Source of the DNA: Cucumis sativus
Lineage: Eukaryota; Streptophyta; Magnoliopsida; Cucurbitales; Cucurbitaceae
Assembly (NCBI RefSeq): GCF_000004075.3
Contig: NC_026655.2
Coordinates: 2,356,001-2,420,000 of the forward strand
Length of the DNA stretch: 64,000 bases
Reading direction: 5' to 3'
The position numbers and the translations under genes were made by a program. The notes beneath the pieces were generated by a model. The model saw only the letters and a list, made by a program, of their open reading frames with translations. It did no database searches and was not told the origin of the DNA. Positions 25,483 to 39,600 of the stretch are shown here, one piece after another (positions within the stretch are counted from its first letter, which is position 1; the number at the start of each line of letters is the position of its first letter).

Positions 25483-28400
25483 TTTGTTTTGTTGTTTGTG
25501 ATTATTTTGAACTAAAATCACTTCCTAAGTGCTACCCCCCTTCTTCAAAAGAGAAAAAGAAGGAAAAGCACCGCCATCAACACCAACAAATTTAATTTAA
25601 TAATTAAAAAGAAGAGTGAGATATACATAGGAAGAAAAGAGAGAAAGTAAGAATGTTTCCTTTAAGTGCTTTTTCTATGTGTCATGGTGATGGCCATAAC
25701 CCTTTTTCTACTTGAGCCAAAATGGTCCATTTCCATGTAGGAAATGCCATATTTGTCCCCTATCAATGATAGTTTATAAAGGGTAGATTTGTAATTTGGA
25801 AGTGTGTGTGAGATTTGAAGATTTTTAAAGTATATACTTTTTGACAAAGAGAATGATATATAGTAATAAATATATCTTTGGAGGGACTAAGAAAAAAATG
25901 CATCCTCATTTTTATACTTTACCATAACTTAAGCACTTAGATATGCACTTCGAGATACTCTCTCTTCCCATTTTTCCTTCCTCAACAAACTTATTGGAAT
26001 CACTTGTAATTCAATGAATTTAATATCTATAATTTTCTATTATATTACAAAATTTTTGATATTTTAACCATACTTATAAATTGTAGATTTCTAAATTTTC
26101 AGCTCTAACTTTACAATTTTGAAAGCTCAATAAGATCAAAGTTGAAAGATGGAGTGAGAGCAAAACCAAAGGACACGCATGAAAAATGGAAGAAGATGCC
26201 TTTTGGAAAGAAATATATAAATATAGTCATGAGAATGAGTATAAGATAAGATGTCTCTACCTAGTTCTTTGCCTCTTGACATAACAAAGGATTTAGCTAA
26301 ATATACCTTTTTGCTTTGAAAAAGATTGATACTTATTTAATAAAATAATAAATAATTTTAATATCTTTATTTTAGAACAGTAATTTTTGGATGATATATA
26401 TAATTAAATTGATATATGTTTAAAAAAAAATTAGAAAATAGAGTAACAAAATATGACTTATTTTTATAATTTGAATTATTAACAAATTTAACGGATGTAA
26501 AAAGAATTTATAAATTTAAATCAAATTCTTACAATTGGATAAACTTATAATATTTGAAAATTAAAATTATTAAAAAAAATATATTTAATAAAATTTTCTT
26601 TTTAGTTAAGAATTGTTTGTGTTGAGACTGCTGCATGTACTTAGCTTTGTCCCTAAGGTTTCTTCTCACTGCGTTTGTCTGCTATAATATTATACTCCTT
26701 TTAGTCACAATATAAAATATTAGATTTTTAATTAAATTAAAATATAACTATATTATTTTATACATTTCTTTTAAAACTCTAATATATAATAAAAAATGAT
26801 TACAATTAAAATGAAAATTTAAACTTTTTCATTATTATAAGGTTATCATATAAGGAAGTTTATATTTTTTTTTGTGAAAGATATATGAACATCTTATTTT
26901 CTAAATATAATTACAGGTTTAAGAGCAGAGTTTGAAAACAATTTGAGATTTGATTTAAGAATTGTGCCAAATCTTCTTATTAAATATATTTTCTTGGTTT
27001 TTTTTTATATATAATAAAAAGCAATATTCCAAGTTATCTCAAACAATAGTTTTTTAAAATTATCAATTTGTAGAGATAATTTCTAAAAGGTTAATTGAAT
27101 TTTCTTTCACCACATGATATTCACTGTACATTTGCTGTATATATATTTTAGATTCATTGTATATATATTTTAGATTCATTTTACTGTTTATATTTTCAAC
27201 TCATCTTAAAATTGGTATTTTCAGCTGATTAAAATTTTCACAAAAAATATTTGTTCCAATGATAAAAAAGATGCTTAGTTCATTTATCGTGGAGATGTCA
27301 AGGAAAAATAAAAACAGAGCTCAGTCCGGTACAAAATTATTGATCATATAGTTTAATATTAGAAGTTAGATTTTTTTGTTAACCGTTTCACTTTATAAAT
27401 AAGATCTACTTTTTATTTTAACTATTTTCCTTTGTAAATAAAATGAAGCTGTAAAAGAAGGCGAAACATAAGAGGGAAGGCGAGCAGTCGTGGTCGTCGT
27501 GGCGGTTGCGGTGCTGGTGAAGGAAGGTCGTGACGGTCGTGGCGGTCGTCGTGTTAGCCGTGATCGTTTTATTCACTTATTACATTGAAAATAACCATTT
27601 TATTCACGTATAATTGAATCACAATTCTTATTTCTTTATATTCTAATTCATCTAATGATCGAATTTTAAGGATGAAGAACGCGGGCAATTGCACCGGTCT
27701 CTAAGAAAGCGAGGCGATACAGACTGACCGTCAGTATGGCAACCCTAGAGGGTGAATAGAGTTTAAATAAATTTTTTGACAAATAAAAACTAAAATCAAC
27801 TAATTATATATTTTTTTAATTTAAATAAAGAACTTTGTAAACTTTGTTAAATAACAAGATTGATAAAAATATATGAACGGAAGTATGCAATCAAACTCAA
27901 CCAATAAGAATATGTAACTAAAATTAAATTAAAATTAAACTCAACCTACATCCACTTTCCCAAGCACCTCTTGGGATTTTGATTGAAAATCTTCTTTGGA
28001 CTCTTTTCACGGATTTGAGTCGAACCGATTCTTGCTCATTTTTTGGGTTCAAGAGTAAACCCGATCCTTTCCATGGGTTAGGATCCAACCGTTACAATAT
28101 GTTGAAGTTTTTAAATCACACAAAAGAAAACTCTCTAAAAGAGTGAGTATACAATTTAAAGCTCACAAATTTAATCCTCATAATACAATAAGAAGCTCTC
28201 AAGAATAAGATGAAAAGAACAAAAATTGGAAGCTTTTAGAGAGAATAACAATGTTGGCTTTTTGCACTTTTTGAGGATCGTAAAGATTTAATGATCTTGT
28301 CTTTTAAAATTTGGGAAAAGTGAATATTTAAAAAGAGAGGAAAGATAAATTCAAAATCATTTTGGATCATTAGATATAAGTAAAAGAAAAATGAATGGTT

Positions 28401-31400
28401 AAAATTTAAACTTAATTAGCTGTTAGACACAATACAAATAATAGTATAATAATATGTTTTCAAAATATTTTGTTTAAAAAGAAACCAATAAAGCAACTTC
28501 ACTATCTTTTAAAAAAACTAGCAGGTGGACACAAGAAAAAATAATAATATTAAAGTCATTTTCTTTTTAAATTCATTTTGTTTATAAAAGCCAATAAAAC
28601 ATAACAAAAAGCCACATTTGTTGCTCCTTCATTGCTGCAAGTGACTTTCTCTAACTGGTTCAAATTGAATGTTTGGTCGCCACGTCACCATCTCAGGTAT
28701 TTTTTCGTTAAGCTTTTTTAGCAATATTTTCTTCATTTGAACTTCGATTTGGGTGATTCAAGGGCCATTACAATCATTTTTCCAAGCTCTACGATATGGT
28801 CTATTCAAATTAATAAAATTGTCAATAAAAAAAAAATCAGATTTGTTATCATCAAAACATAAATTAATTGAATAATAAAAATAAATTAATTTGAGATTAA
28901 GGGCCAAAAAGCCAACAGTTGCATCGGTCTCTAAGAGGGCGAGGCGGTACAACATGACCGTGAAGGGGAAGGTGGCCGTGAAGGGGAAGGCGATCCAGTG
29001 TGGCCGTGAAGGGGAAGGCGGTCCAGGCTGGCCATGAAGGGGAAGGTGGCAGTCTAAGAGGGCGAGGTGGTCCATGCGACCGTGAAGGTGAAAGTGGTCG
29101 TGAAAGAAGATGGCTGTGAAGGTGGCGGTCTAAGAATCGACAACATGAAATCGAAAAAAATTCAAGAAGAGTTGAAAATAAAAAAGAAAGTTTCAAACAT
29201 TGAAAATGATAATAATTCACGTATAATTGAATCACAATTCTTGATTTCTTTATATTGTTCATAATGTTCGTTGACACTTTTCACATGTAGGTCTGGTCTA
29301 ACCCAGCCGACTCAAATTCAAATAAACATGTTTTTTCAACTTATGGAATGTTTTGAACCTCTCTAATTTCAAACCAACACATTCATTTTTATTTTTTTAA
29401 AGATCATCAAAAGCTAAATTTTACAATATGAGCATTAACTATCATATTAAATCTAGACATAATTGTAAAGTACTTGAAATAGAATGATACACTTATCCAA
29501 CTACTATTTAACCTTAACTAACTATCTTTTAGTTCTTTTCCTAATTACTTGAAATACATTCTATTTCAAAAATATTTTGATAATTATTCTTCTAATTTTA
29601 AATATTATATAACTATTAACTTTAATGAAGCATAATTTCTCTCTAGTTTATCATATATTTGGAAAAACTTTAAAAAATTACCAAAAACTATTTTATAATT
29701 TATATTCACTTATTTTTAGAGATGAAACTAAACCTTATTCTCGGTACAAACCTTTATACATTAACTTTTCTAAGAAAATGATTTCAGGTGGTTTCAATAA
29801 TTGAATTAAAAAATTAATCATTGTTGTTTGGCCTTAATAATACTCAATTGTTAATAATTTTATTCTCCTTCAATTACAATAGAAAACTATAATTAAAAGA
29901 TATGTTTCTAAGAAATAAAGCTTTGTGTCATGTGTCACAATGTATTTAGACATTTAGATATCAATTGCACAAACATATAAAGTGTACTATATTTTTTCTT
30001 TAACTAAATATATAAAAACATACATAAACATGGTTGTATTGTTGAGCCATGTGTAATTAATTTCTACATTCTTTAAAATGATGTAGGTTTTCAATCACTA
30101 TCTTTACATTAAAAGACTGTAATTATACAAAGATCTCATTTACTTGAGTTTTAGTTTAAAATCTAATTATCAAACCATTGCTATTGTGGTTTTTAGTTTT
30201 CTCTTTTGAAACAAAACCATACTAACAAAGAACTTAGATATAGTTAGTTTATTTTAAAATTAAGGTAAACTAACTAATAAATGATTATAGATTTAATTAA
30301 TAATATGAATTTAAAAGGAGAGTTCAAGAAGAAGCACGTGGTTGAGTTTCTAGAAAACATAAAGAAAATTGATTTTGATTTTGATTACGTAGTGCATTCA
30401 AAGTTTTAATTAGTTAGGAAAATATGATTCAAATTGTAGACAAACTACTCATTTTATTTTATGAAAATAACAAACACACAATCAATATATATAAAATAAT
30501 TATGTCATTATTATAATACCCAACATATTTATATATAATCTATACTCAGTCTTCTAGTTTGGTGACCCTTTTAACTACTCTTCTCTTAATAATAAACCAT
30601 ACATATAAATATATTTAACTTATGTTTTTTTTTTTTACCGTTTCAAAACTGCTTTAATAGAATGTTCCAACCATATCATAAAATTAATTAAATCCTTCCC
30701 CTCACTCCAATATGATTATTCTATATATTATAATTATTATAAAACCTACTAACGTCATTAATACTATCAATCAACCGGTCATATTTACTTGGTTAGTATT
30801 AACTTGTTTAAAACCTATAAAATGTTTATAAATCCATTAAAATTAATAATTTTGTTTTTACATTTTTTTCTAGATATATTTATCAATATCAATATTTTTA
30901 TTGACGATTTTGATATTGATATGTTTATAGAATTATAAAAATAATTAATCAATGTAATTAGTTGTTACATATTTGACAAGTAAAGAATACAAAAATATAA
31001 AACGTAAAAGAAGATTGATAGAAGCAAAATTACACGTTGTTCATTAATAATATGTTAGTTACATCCCTGAATCAAAAAGAAAACAATACTATTAAAGAGA
31101 GAATATGTTATTTTCATACACATGTTGTCATTAGGGTTATAGTAGATACCATAATCGTAACTAACCATGTTGAGTACGAATTATGAATAGATTTTGAGAG
31201 CAAACTCCATTAGAGTATGTCGTCTTTGTTAACAAAACCTTGTACTTGAACCTAGTTATTCGTAACGTTATCTAAACATATATGGTAAGTGCTTGAATAT
31301 ATAATAATAACTCTCCACTCACTCTGATTGTAATTAAAGCTTTAAATAATTATACCATAAGCATATGGAAATTAATTATGTTCACAAACAGTACTTCTGA

Positions 31401-32402
31401 GGCCGGTGGATATAAATGTGTTATGTTATTGTATATCTAAATTGACAAAATGACAAATACAAATAAAAAATGATATAACAATAAGATTAGATTGTATAGA
31501 AATGAAGTAATGAATGAGTATTATTGTTCCTTTTCACATGATAAAGCTTTGGGTGGGTAAGAATGGGTGAAGGGTGGTTGGAAATTTTGATCGTATCTAT
31601 CAAATTATACTCAAACCTAAATATAATGTACATATCTCCCTAAACCTTCCACCTTCCTTCTTCCTTCTCCCTTTCTAATAACACTAAACTACGTCATCAA
31701 CTCGTACTACTATCGTTTATTCGTAATTTATGATAGATTTGTAATAATATAATTTTAAAAGACAAATCATTTTTATAAAAATTTAGAATGTTTGACGCTC
31801 GTTCAAAATAGCTTTTGATGTGTAATTTAAAGAGTTTAAACAAAAATGAGTCATTATTTTCGTAAATATATCGATCATAATTCTAAATATTAATGATTAC
31901 GTTCTATAGAAGTGAACATAGTTCAACTAACATATATTGCATGTGAAAGTAACTAAGAGATATGTGGTTTAAATCTTTCTATTTTTAACATACAATAAAG
32001 TTTTTGAATTGGTCGATGATTAACTTTACGCTTGAGAAATTACTTTCTACCTCGAAGATGACTAGATACTATATCCATTACTTATTATTATGTTGATGTA
32101 AATTAAAAAGAGCCATATGGCATTTTGGTAATTAAAGTTTTGGTATGGAAAATTCCACATTTTCATGCACATGTTTGTCAAAGTGTTAGCTGTAATAAAC
32201 AAGATAAAAATAGAGTGTAGGTATGGTTTATATGGCTGCTTCGTCTCAGCTTCTTCTTCAAGGTTTTATCTAAAAAGTTTCATGTATCCAAATTATTTTT
32301 CACTCATTTCTAATAAATACCACACCTGTGTTCAAGTTACAAAGCTGATCCTCCCTTATATTGCTTCTTCTTCTTGAAAGAAAAAGATCATATTCTTCAA
32401 TT
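25483..32402. other. large gene-poor AT-rich region between the DUF1666 and NAC genes
   Basis: Almost 7 kb with no supportable gene. It starts with the DUF1666 promoter and leader and ends with the NAC promoter. A 22-bp unit (TGTATATATATTTTAGATTC) is tandemly repeated twice near 27139-27182. Two GC-rich patches (27470-27740 and 28915-29260) share sequence and are listed separately. The stretch 27740-28330 looks like repeat-derived sequence (contains CCTAGAGGGTGAATAGAG) that I could not classify. 29280-32160 is monotonous AT-rich DNA. Confidence 0.5.
27470..29260. repeat. pair of related GC-rich repeat patches with minisatellite core
   Basis: Block A (GGTCTCTAAG.. then GCGAGGCG.TAC) occurs at about 27689-27731 and 28919-28961. 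Block B (TTCACGTATAATTGAATCAC then AATTCTT and TTTCTTTATATT) occurs at about 27603-27641 and 29216-29255. Between them are GC-rich minisatellites: GTCGTGG-type triplet repeats at 27485-27560, and GGCCGTGAAGGGGAAGG-type units repeated about four times at 28960-29060. The order fits two copies of one larger unit. Open frames across 28758-29277 are by-products of the GC-rich repeats. Element class unknown. Confidence 0.6.
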
Positions 32403-34040
32403 ATGGAGGAAAATCTACCTCCTGGATTCAGATTTCACCCAACTGATGAAGAACTCATTTCTTATTATCTCACTCAAAAACTTTCTGATTCTTCTTTCAC
32501 TTCCAAAGCAATTGGAGTTGTGGATCTCAACAAGAATGAACCTTGGGATCTTCCAGGTAATTCATATATATTATTCATTATTATTCTTTTACGTGTTTGA
32601 TATAATTAATTAAGTTGTTTATCGTAATTGATCATCAGCTAAAGCTACGATGGGAGAGAAAGAGTGGTACTTTTTCAGCTTACGAGATCGAAAATACCCA
32701 ACCGGGCTCCGAACCAATCGAGCGACGGAGGCGGGTTATTGGAAGACGACGGGGAAAGACAAGGAAATCTTTGGCAGTGTTGGTCATGCTTTGGTTGGGA
32801 TGAAGAAAACTCTTGTGTTTTACAAGGGAAGAGCTCCTCGAGGTGAGAAAAGTAATTGGGTTATGCACGAATACCGCCAACAGAGTAGCCATTTTTTCAA
32901 ACCCTCCAAGGTATGTAACCAAAACCAACACGTATATATCTGTTTAGTCCTTAGACTTATTTTTCTACTTCATTCTTATATATTTTAGCTAGGGTTGTTT
33001 TTATTCCAATGAGCTTACTGAGTAGGTCTTTGTCATTTTAAATTCAATCGAGTTAATCAAATACATATCTATGTCCTTACTCAAAATTAGTTTGACAATA
33101 ATTCTTAATCATGATGTAAGGCAAGATTTGAAAATGGTTAGAAGTGGTTAAGAAAATGTAAAAATCCAACCTAATATAGATTGAAAACGTAAAACTAAAA
33201 ACCAAATCATCTTCAAAACAAAACCTTAAGAATATAATATTATACATTTTTTAAAATGAAACCCATAATACAATGCACATTATAAGAAAACCTTGTCTTG
33301 AAGATATGGAGAAAGGAAAAAAGAAACAAAAGTTATTGTAAAATCATTTAAAGTTCTTGAAATTTTCAATTATGGTTGTGTTAATTAATTAATTAATTAA
33401 TCTGTTTTTTTCTTTGTAATTTCAGGAAGAATGGGTAGTTTGCAGGGTATTTCAGAAACAAAATACACCAAAAAAACCACAACAATCATCATCATCTCAA
33501 CCATCTCTTTCATCTCCTTGTGATACAAATTCAATTGTCAATGAATTTGGAGATCATATTGAATTATCAAACTTCAACAATAATAATATTATTTCATCTC
33601 AACAAACATATGAAAACAACAACATGATCAATAACAACAACAATAATAATAACATGATGAATATGAATATGAATTTGAATTTGAATAATTGGGTTTCACC
33701 AACAAATGAAACCCTAATTCCTTCACTTTCATGGCCACTTAATTCCAATCTTCTAACTTCTTCGAATAATCTTTCTATGAATTCTCTTCTTCTCAAAGCA
33801 TTGCAACTTAGAACCTTTCAACAACAGAGGGATAATGTTTTGGCTTCTTCTTCTTCTAATACTTTTAATAATAATATTCATGATCATCGTCATCAAGCTG
33901 CCAATATTGTTCATTCTCAATTTGGAACAACAAATGACCATTTGAGCTGCTTCCAACCTTCTTCGTCTTCTAAAGTTTTTGAACCTTCATCACAGCAACA
34001 ACAAGAGGAGCAACCATTGAACTTGGACTCCCTATGGTGA
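32403..34040 (+). CDS. NAC058: NAC-domain transcription factor, NAC058-like
   Basis: Three exons, 32403-32556, 32639-32910 and 33426-34040, encode 346 residues. The NAC domain covers about residues 4-155 with all five subdomains: [73 protein letters not shown], and [20 protein letters not shown] to WVMHEYR, closing with [11 protein letters not shown]. Intron positions are those of the family. The C-terminal activation region is rich in Asn, Ser and Gln, with [10 protein letters not shown], a second [11 protein letters not shown] block and the terminal LNLDSLW. These match my memory of Arabidopsis NAC058 (At3g18400) better than CUC, NAC092 or NAC100 proteins. It acts in the nucleus on CGT[G/A]-type sites. 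The neighbouring gene order supports orthology. Confidence 0.94.
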
Positions 34041-36643
34041 AACTATATGTTGATCTTACAAATCATTAGTTCACTCAATTAATGTTTATGTGAAGAATAT
34101 GTAATGTGACTAACCCTCTTCTTAGAACTTTTGTAATATGTCATTTTCAATAAGGGAAGTTTTAGGGGAGATCATATGTAATTGTAACTTTGTCAAAATT
34201 GGGGTGTACGTATCATTCTGATGTGGAGTTTTAGGGCTTAGTTTTAATTTCTCAAGTCATATTTAGGTAAAATGTCGTATGTTTAATATGATGATGTTGA
34301 AGTTTCAATGTTTATAAGGGTTGTGGGAAAAACCCCAAGTCCTTTGTTTCAAACTATTAAATCATTGTGTTAGATGGTTATATTCTCATGGTATCATCAA
34401 CAAATCCTTTTATGTTATCATATTGGAGAATGGAAGGGGATTAAATTCTAACTTGTGTTATCTTTTTATATTTCTTTGTTGTATTAATTAACACTTATAA
34501 TTAAATAATTTGATATAAGCTAACTAGTCTATCTATCAACTTAAATATATCTATTGGAGTTGAAATTACCGCAACGGTTGACACCATACACATCCTTCAA
34601 TTGAGCACCGATGGCTCATCAAGTTATATAACAATGTGTATATATTATTATACTCATGTTGGTTGTTTGGGGTTGTCCGAGACAAAAACCAAATGAAAGG
34701 AAACATTTAGAGTCTACCCACCCAAAGGAGAAAGACGTGACCTATAGTAGGTAGGGTTGATTCAAGAAAGGATTCAACTTGATTGAAAGGTAAATAAGTG
34801 AGTTAAGCTGGCTAACCAAAATTCTACAACCTCAATAACTACACCCCAATGGGTATACAATATCTCATGTGCTAATTAGCGAAACTAAACATTTCAGGTA
34901 CTAATTTAGACATGAGAGAGCAAGAAAAATTAATTTGACGAGCTCAATATAATGGTCATAATATATGGCATTGGCAACTTAGCATTTTGTTAATAACAAT
35001 ACTGATAATATGTACTAAATAATTATGATACTAAGAAATCGAGACACAAAAGTTATAACTTAATTAAGAAATGAGTATGGTCAAACATTATTAAACTTTA
35101 AAGTGTGACGTTCGAAAATCCCAAACAAATTAATTGCAAATGATAACATTTTATTTTTAGAGACATGCTAATTGAGAAAACAATAAGATTGAATATCCAA
35201 ATTCAAATGATTTTTTGGTCAAAGGCTTGGCTGACCATTTTACACATATCTTGTATTGTATTGTATTGTATTGATTCTAAAGAGTAGACTTATGGGCCTC
35301 TTGATTTGAATTAGTTTCTCAAATAAGAAATAATATGTGGTTCAAATCATAACCTAATTGTTCCACTTCTCACTTTCACATTACATTAACTCAACCCACA
35401 CGTGATTTCATGGTTGAAAGTTTGTCTAGGTGGAATTACAAAACTAATAATTTTCTCCATTTATTGGTATAACATTAGTCAACCAACCTAATCTGTGTTA
35501 TTAGGACCTAATAATATCATATCATATGCCGACATCATATCCTAATGCATCCATGATTCTTTTTCTAACATTTCAAATCGTCACACTATCTCCGTACAAT
35601 TTACGATCATTTATTCAAACTTACATCTACCATTCAAAATAGTGAATCTCAAGAATATGTACTGCTTTTTCAAACATAGAGAAAGAAAAATAACTCTGAT
35701 TCTCAATTATAATTTATAAGAACTAGTCAAACAAAAGAACACTACAAAGTTTGAGTCCCCCATACACAAATTATCTAAACAAAATTAAGGGACGTCCTCT
35801 GATACCTTATTTTATTTTCAACAAGCAAGGAATCAAATACACAATATATTAATAAATAGGGAGCCCATTTGGAAGCGGCATAGAACCAGATATTGGCTGA
35901 ATTCATACATAATTCCTGCACTTTGTGAGCTAAAAAGTTATCCGAATTGAATTTACAAAAGAAAAAAATGAGAAGGAAAGATTAGAAAAAGAATAATGTC
36001 TCTACAGAATCTAGAGGAACCCATTACTCCATTCTTCAAAGAAGAAAATAAATCATACCCGTTTTGGATTGAACTTGAAGCAAATGACCCAGAGCTTCTT
36101 GTAAATTACCCAGCTTTCGATGGGAAACAGCAATGAAAGTGTTCGGGCCAACTAAGGCAGAAATTGGGTTCGGGATTGTTACATTTTCCACATCCTTCAA
36201 CCTGGTATGGGGACCGAAATGAGGACATTCGACTTAGTTATAGAAGCGAGGAACTGTGGATCAGATTGTGTTTAACTCTTTAACATGAAGTTGAATCAGA
36301 TGATAGAAGATTTAAATAATAATGTTCTGTTTTTCAATTGTTTCCACCAGGTGACTCGGGCTGAATTGCAAGGGCAGAGGAAAGAGGGATCCTTTCTGAT
36401 CTAAATGAATAATCCTAAGACTGCCGTACCATAAAATATATTTTAATCCAGCTAAATGTTTAGTAGTATCCTCACAGTTACTTGGGAGAATTCATTACCA
36501 GTATCATATAGATCCAAAGCACGTAAGGAATCTCAGGCCACCAAACAAAGGCCTTTAAGGGAAAGAGTAAAGTACCTGAAAATATGCATGCAATTTCAAT
36601 AAGAGCACTCCATCTGTTCACAACTTGAAAATGCTCTCACAAC
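34041..36643. other. intergenic region between convergent NAC058-like and CRM genes
   Basis: About 2.6 kb between two converging genes. 34041-34250 is probably the NAC 3' untranslated region. A (TTGTA)4 repeat lies at 35251-35273. The right few hundred bases before 36644 probably belong to the 3' untranslated region of the CRM gene. No open frame with a recognisable domain is present. Confidence 0.5.
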
Positions 36644-39600
36644 CTAGTTCAGTGGATCGTCAGTGCTTTCTGAGTCGGAAAAATCAAAATCGTCATCTTC
36701 ATCCTCTTCGTATTCACTGTCTTCATCATTGCTATCTTCATCATTGTCAACATCTGAAACAGCAGACAAATATGCTTCCTTGTCCTACAGATCACAACAC
36801 ATTCTGACTTTACACTTCTATTCAATTATTTTTTACTGGGAAACATCGAAAGAGATTAAAGAATGAAACAGCAGTTGGAAACTCACTTGGAAAGATTCTG
36901 AGACAGGCCGATCCTGAGACGACAATTTATTCTCATCATCTGAATCTTCAGTGACACCCTACAATTGGCAATTGACAATTATCAAACAAAAAATCAGGAC
37001 ACCCCACTCCAATCAAAGTCATACCGTTGAACACTTCCAACAATCTCACATAAAAAGATCATTCACAGTTAAAAATAGTTACATGATCATACAAGAAGCC
37101 TCGACAGTTTCTACTGACATCCTATGTAACGTGGAAGAAAGTGTTCTGCATAATTTAAGAAGTTTCTACTTACAATTTCTTTCTTCATTTGCTCTATGTT
37201 TTGCTCGAGTTCAGATATGTGCTGACTGAGAGCCTACACAATTTTGGATAGATGATACAAGGTGAAGATCAGAGGGTCAAGAAAAGTGGATGATAAACAC
37301 CAAAAGAAATAAAATAGATAAAGTAATGAACAAAAAATAAAACCTCGTGACGCTGCATGGCAACTGAACGCTTCAATGCTTTTGCCTTTGTAAGTAAGTT
37401 TCTTGGTCTCAAGGCAATGGGTCGACGATAATTCTTTCCACGATAGTAAACAAGGGCATACCCTTTTGGAACTCTATCTATCGAAACAAGTATTCCACCA
37501 CTCTCATACTCCAACAATCTTGCAGTTTCTTCCACAAAAGCAAGTGTTTTTTGCTTGCTAATTAACTTCACAAGCTCTCTATGCTTCCAGTGTAAATGCA
37601 TGTTTTCAACAACACCATCAAAGACACCACGAATGCCTGGAAAATCACAATTATTTTATAAGAAAAAATATAGAAATTGTACATCGCTAATCAACCTATA
37701 TTTTCAAATTAATTTCACTCACCCATAGGTAAATATGCGGTCATTCGTAACCCAACCCTCCGAAACATGACTCGTTCCTCATCTGTTATTGTTTCCTGGT
37801 CATCGTCGGGGCTAGAAAGAATCATGGATGCTTCGATTTTAGATAGCAATTTTTCTGCTCTAAGTTTCTTCGCTTGGGCCTAACCATCAAGTTATTAAAA
37901 ATCAAAATTGATTATTCTATGAGAAGATCAATATCAGCAATCCAACATTCTGGGACAAAATAAAATGGATAATACTTACAACACCTAGCTTGTGTTCAAT
38001 TCGTCTGACAAGTCTTGCAGTTTTTGCTCTGGAGCTTTCTTCAACCATTTTTTCACGCTCTTCAGCAGTTATTTCCCTTCCCCATCTGGACTGAGCCTCA
38101 TAGAATTCGGCCAAGGTACCTGCAGGTGCCTGTCCATTAATGCTTAATGAAGTTGCCTCGACCACTTTATTACGAACTTTCTCTTCCACATCTTGAATCT
38201 GTTTTGTTAATTCCTGCCTTTCTGTCAAAGCTACAGCTACACTTGGTGGGAGAAAATCCTTCCCACGGTATATGACGATAAAATATTTATTCCTCAATAG
38301 TAACACACCTCCTGTTAAGTTCTGCACCGTGGATAAACTTTATGGTGAAAATGATATTAATACAGGCAACAAATAACTTTGTTTAGCTTTGAAATGGTAG
38401 CGTGAGAAACTAAACACAAATAATTATAGAGAAAATCAGAAGGTTGCACAATATCGCCCACAAGGGACATCAAAGGTCAAAACATTCTTTGTTCTTGGGA
38501 TAAAATAGCATGGTTTTTGGTTTTAAACTTCTGTATAACAAGAAAGAGCATTCATTACACATTTATACCCCCAAAAAAAGAAAAGAAAAGAAAAAAGAAT
38601 ATGAAGCGCACCCCTATCTCCTCAGCCATGAGTTTATTATTGGTGTTCTGTATGCCTCTTTTGACAGCAATTTTAACCACTAGGCTTTTTTCCCAAAGTT
38701 TAAGTATAGCAACAGCCAAACCCTGATGGTTCCTATTTCTCCCTGCGTATAAAGATTTTAGAGGAAAATGTTCACCGAACAGTATGTTCATAACAGAATC
38801 ATGTAACAAAATGAAGGAGCACGAGAAAATACCAAGGGCAAAATGACAAGGTAAGGATTTTGCAAGTTTCCTCATCTGAGTCATCTCTGCATTGGTAAGT
38901 CGAGACCGCATTCCAGTTGGAAGAAGCCTGAAAGGAGTTTTGTAACCCGGAATACTTGGAGGAAGCTGATCGGCATCAACAGGAAGCACTCCCGTGCCCC
39001 ACCATTCAACAAAACGAGGACCTAAACCATCTAGTAGTTGGTTGTATTCAGCTTCTTCCTCTGACAAGCCCTCGTTAGACATAGGAGGCCCAATCGGCAT
39101 CATAGTCTTCTCTGGAACTGAAGCTGCAACATTGTCACTCGTTGAAGTGGTAGCAGAAGAGACATCTGGGATGAATACCCCATCCCCATCCCTTGTAAGG
39201 GGTTTAATTTTAGAAGGTCCTTCATAGTTACTACCGCGGTAAACAACCATAACACTTCCAGACCTCCATAGAACCAATCCCCCAGTTCGTCGCTGGTCAT
39301 CACACCATGTAATCAGTTACATTCTCCATGCATCCATATGAATGAAAAACGAAAGAGATAAAGGTCCCACTACATGAAGTTCCGTATATCAGACAAAACC
39401 AGAGTATTTTAAAAGTATCCATCTCTCATTTTACTTTAAGAAATCAGTTCAAGAAGAGATATCTAGCTATTTTCCATACTACCATGAAATACATCAATCC
39501 AAAAAATGACCCAGTATTGCAAAAATCAGTGGATTAAATATCTAGGATCCTGCCTGAAGAACAATACCCAAGCTTCCAATCTTAAAATCCATGTATATGT

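Noticed and set aside
27740-28330. Possible transposon body next to the first GC-rich patch
   Set aside because: The sequence feels repeat-derived, but no ends, coding domain or duplicated flank could be shown.
29067-29277. Frames on both strands in the GC-rich patch near 29 kb
   Set aside because: They translate tandem repeats (for example Pro/Leu/His-rich units) and have no start context, introns or recognisable domain.
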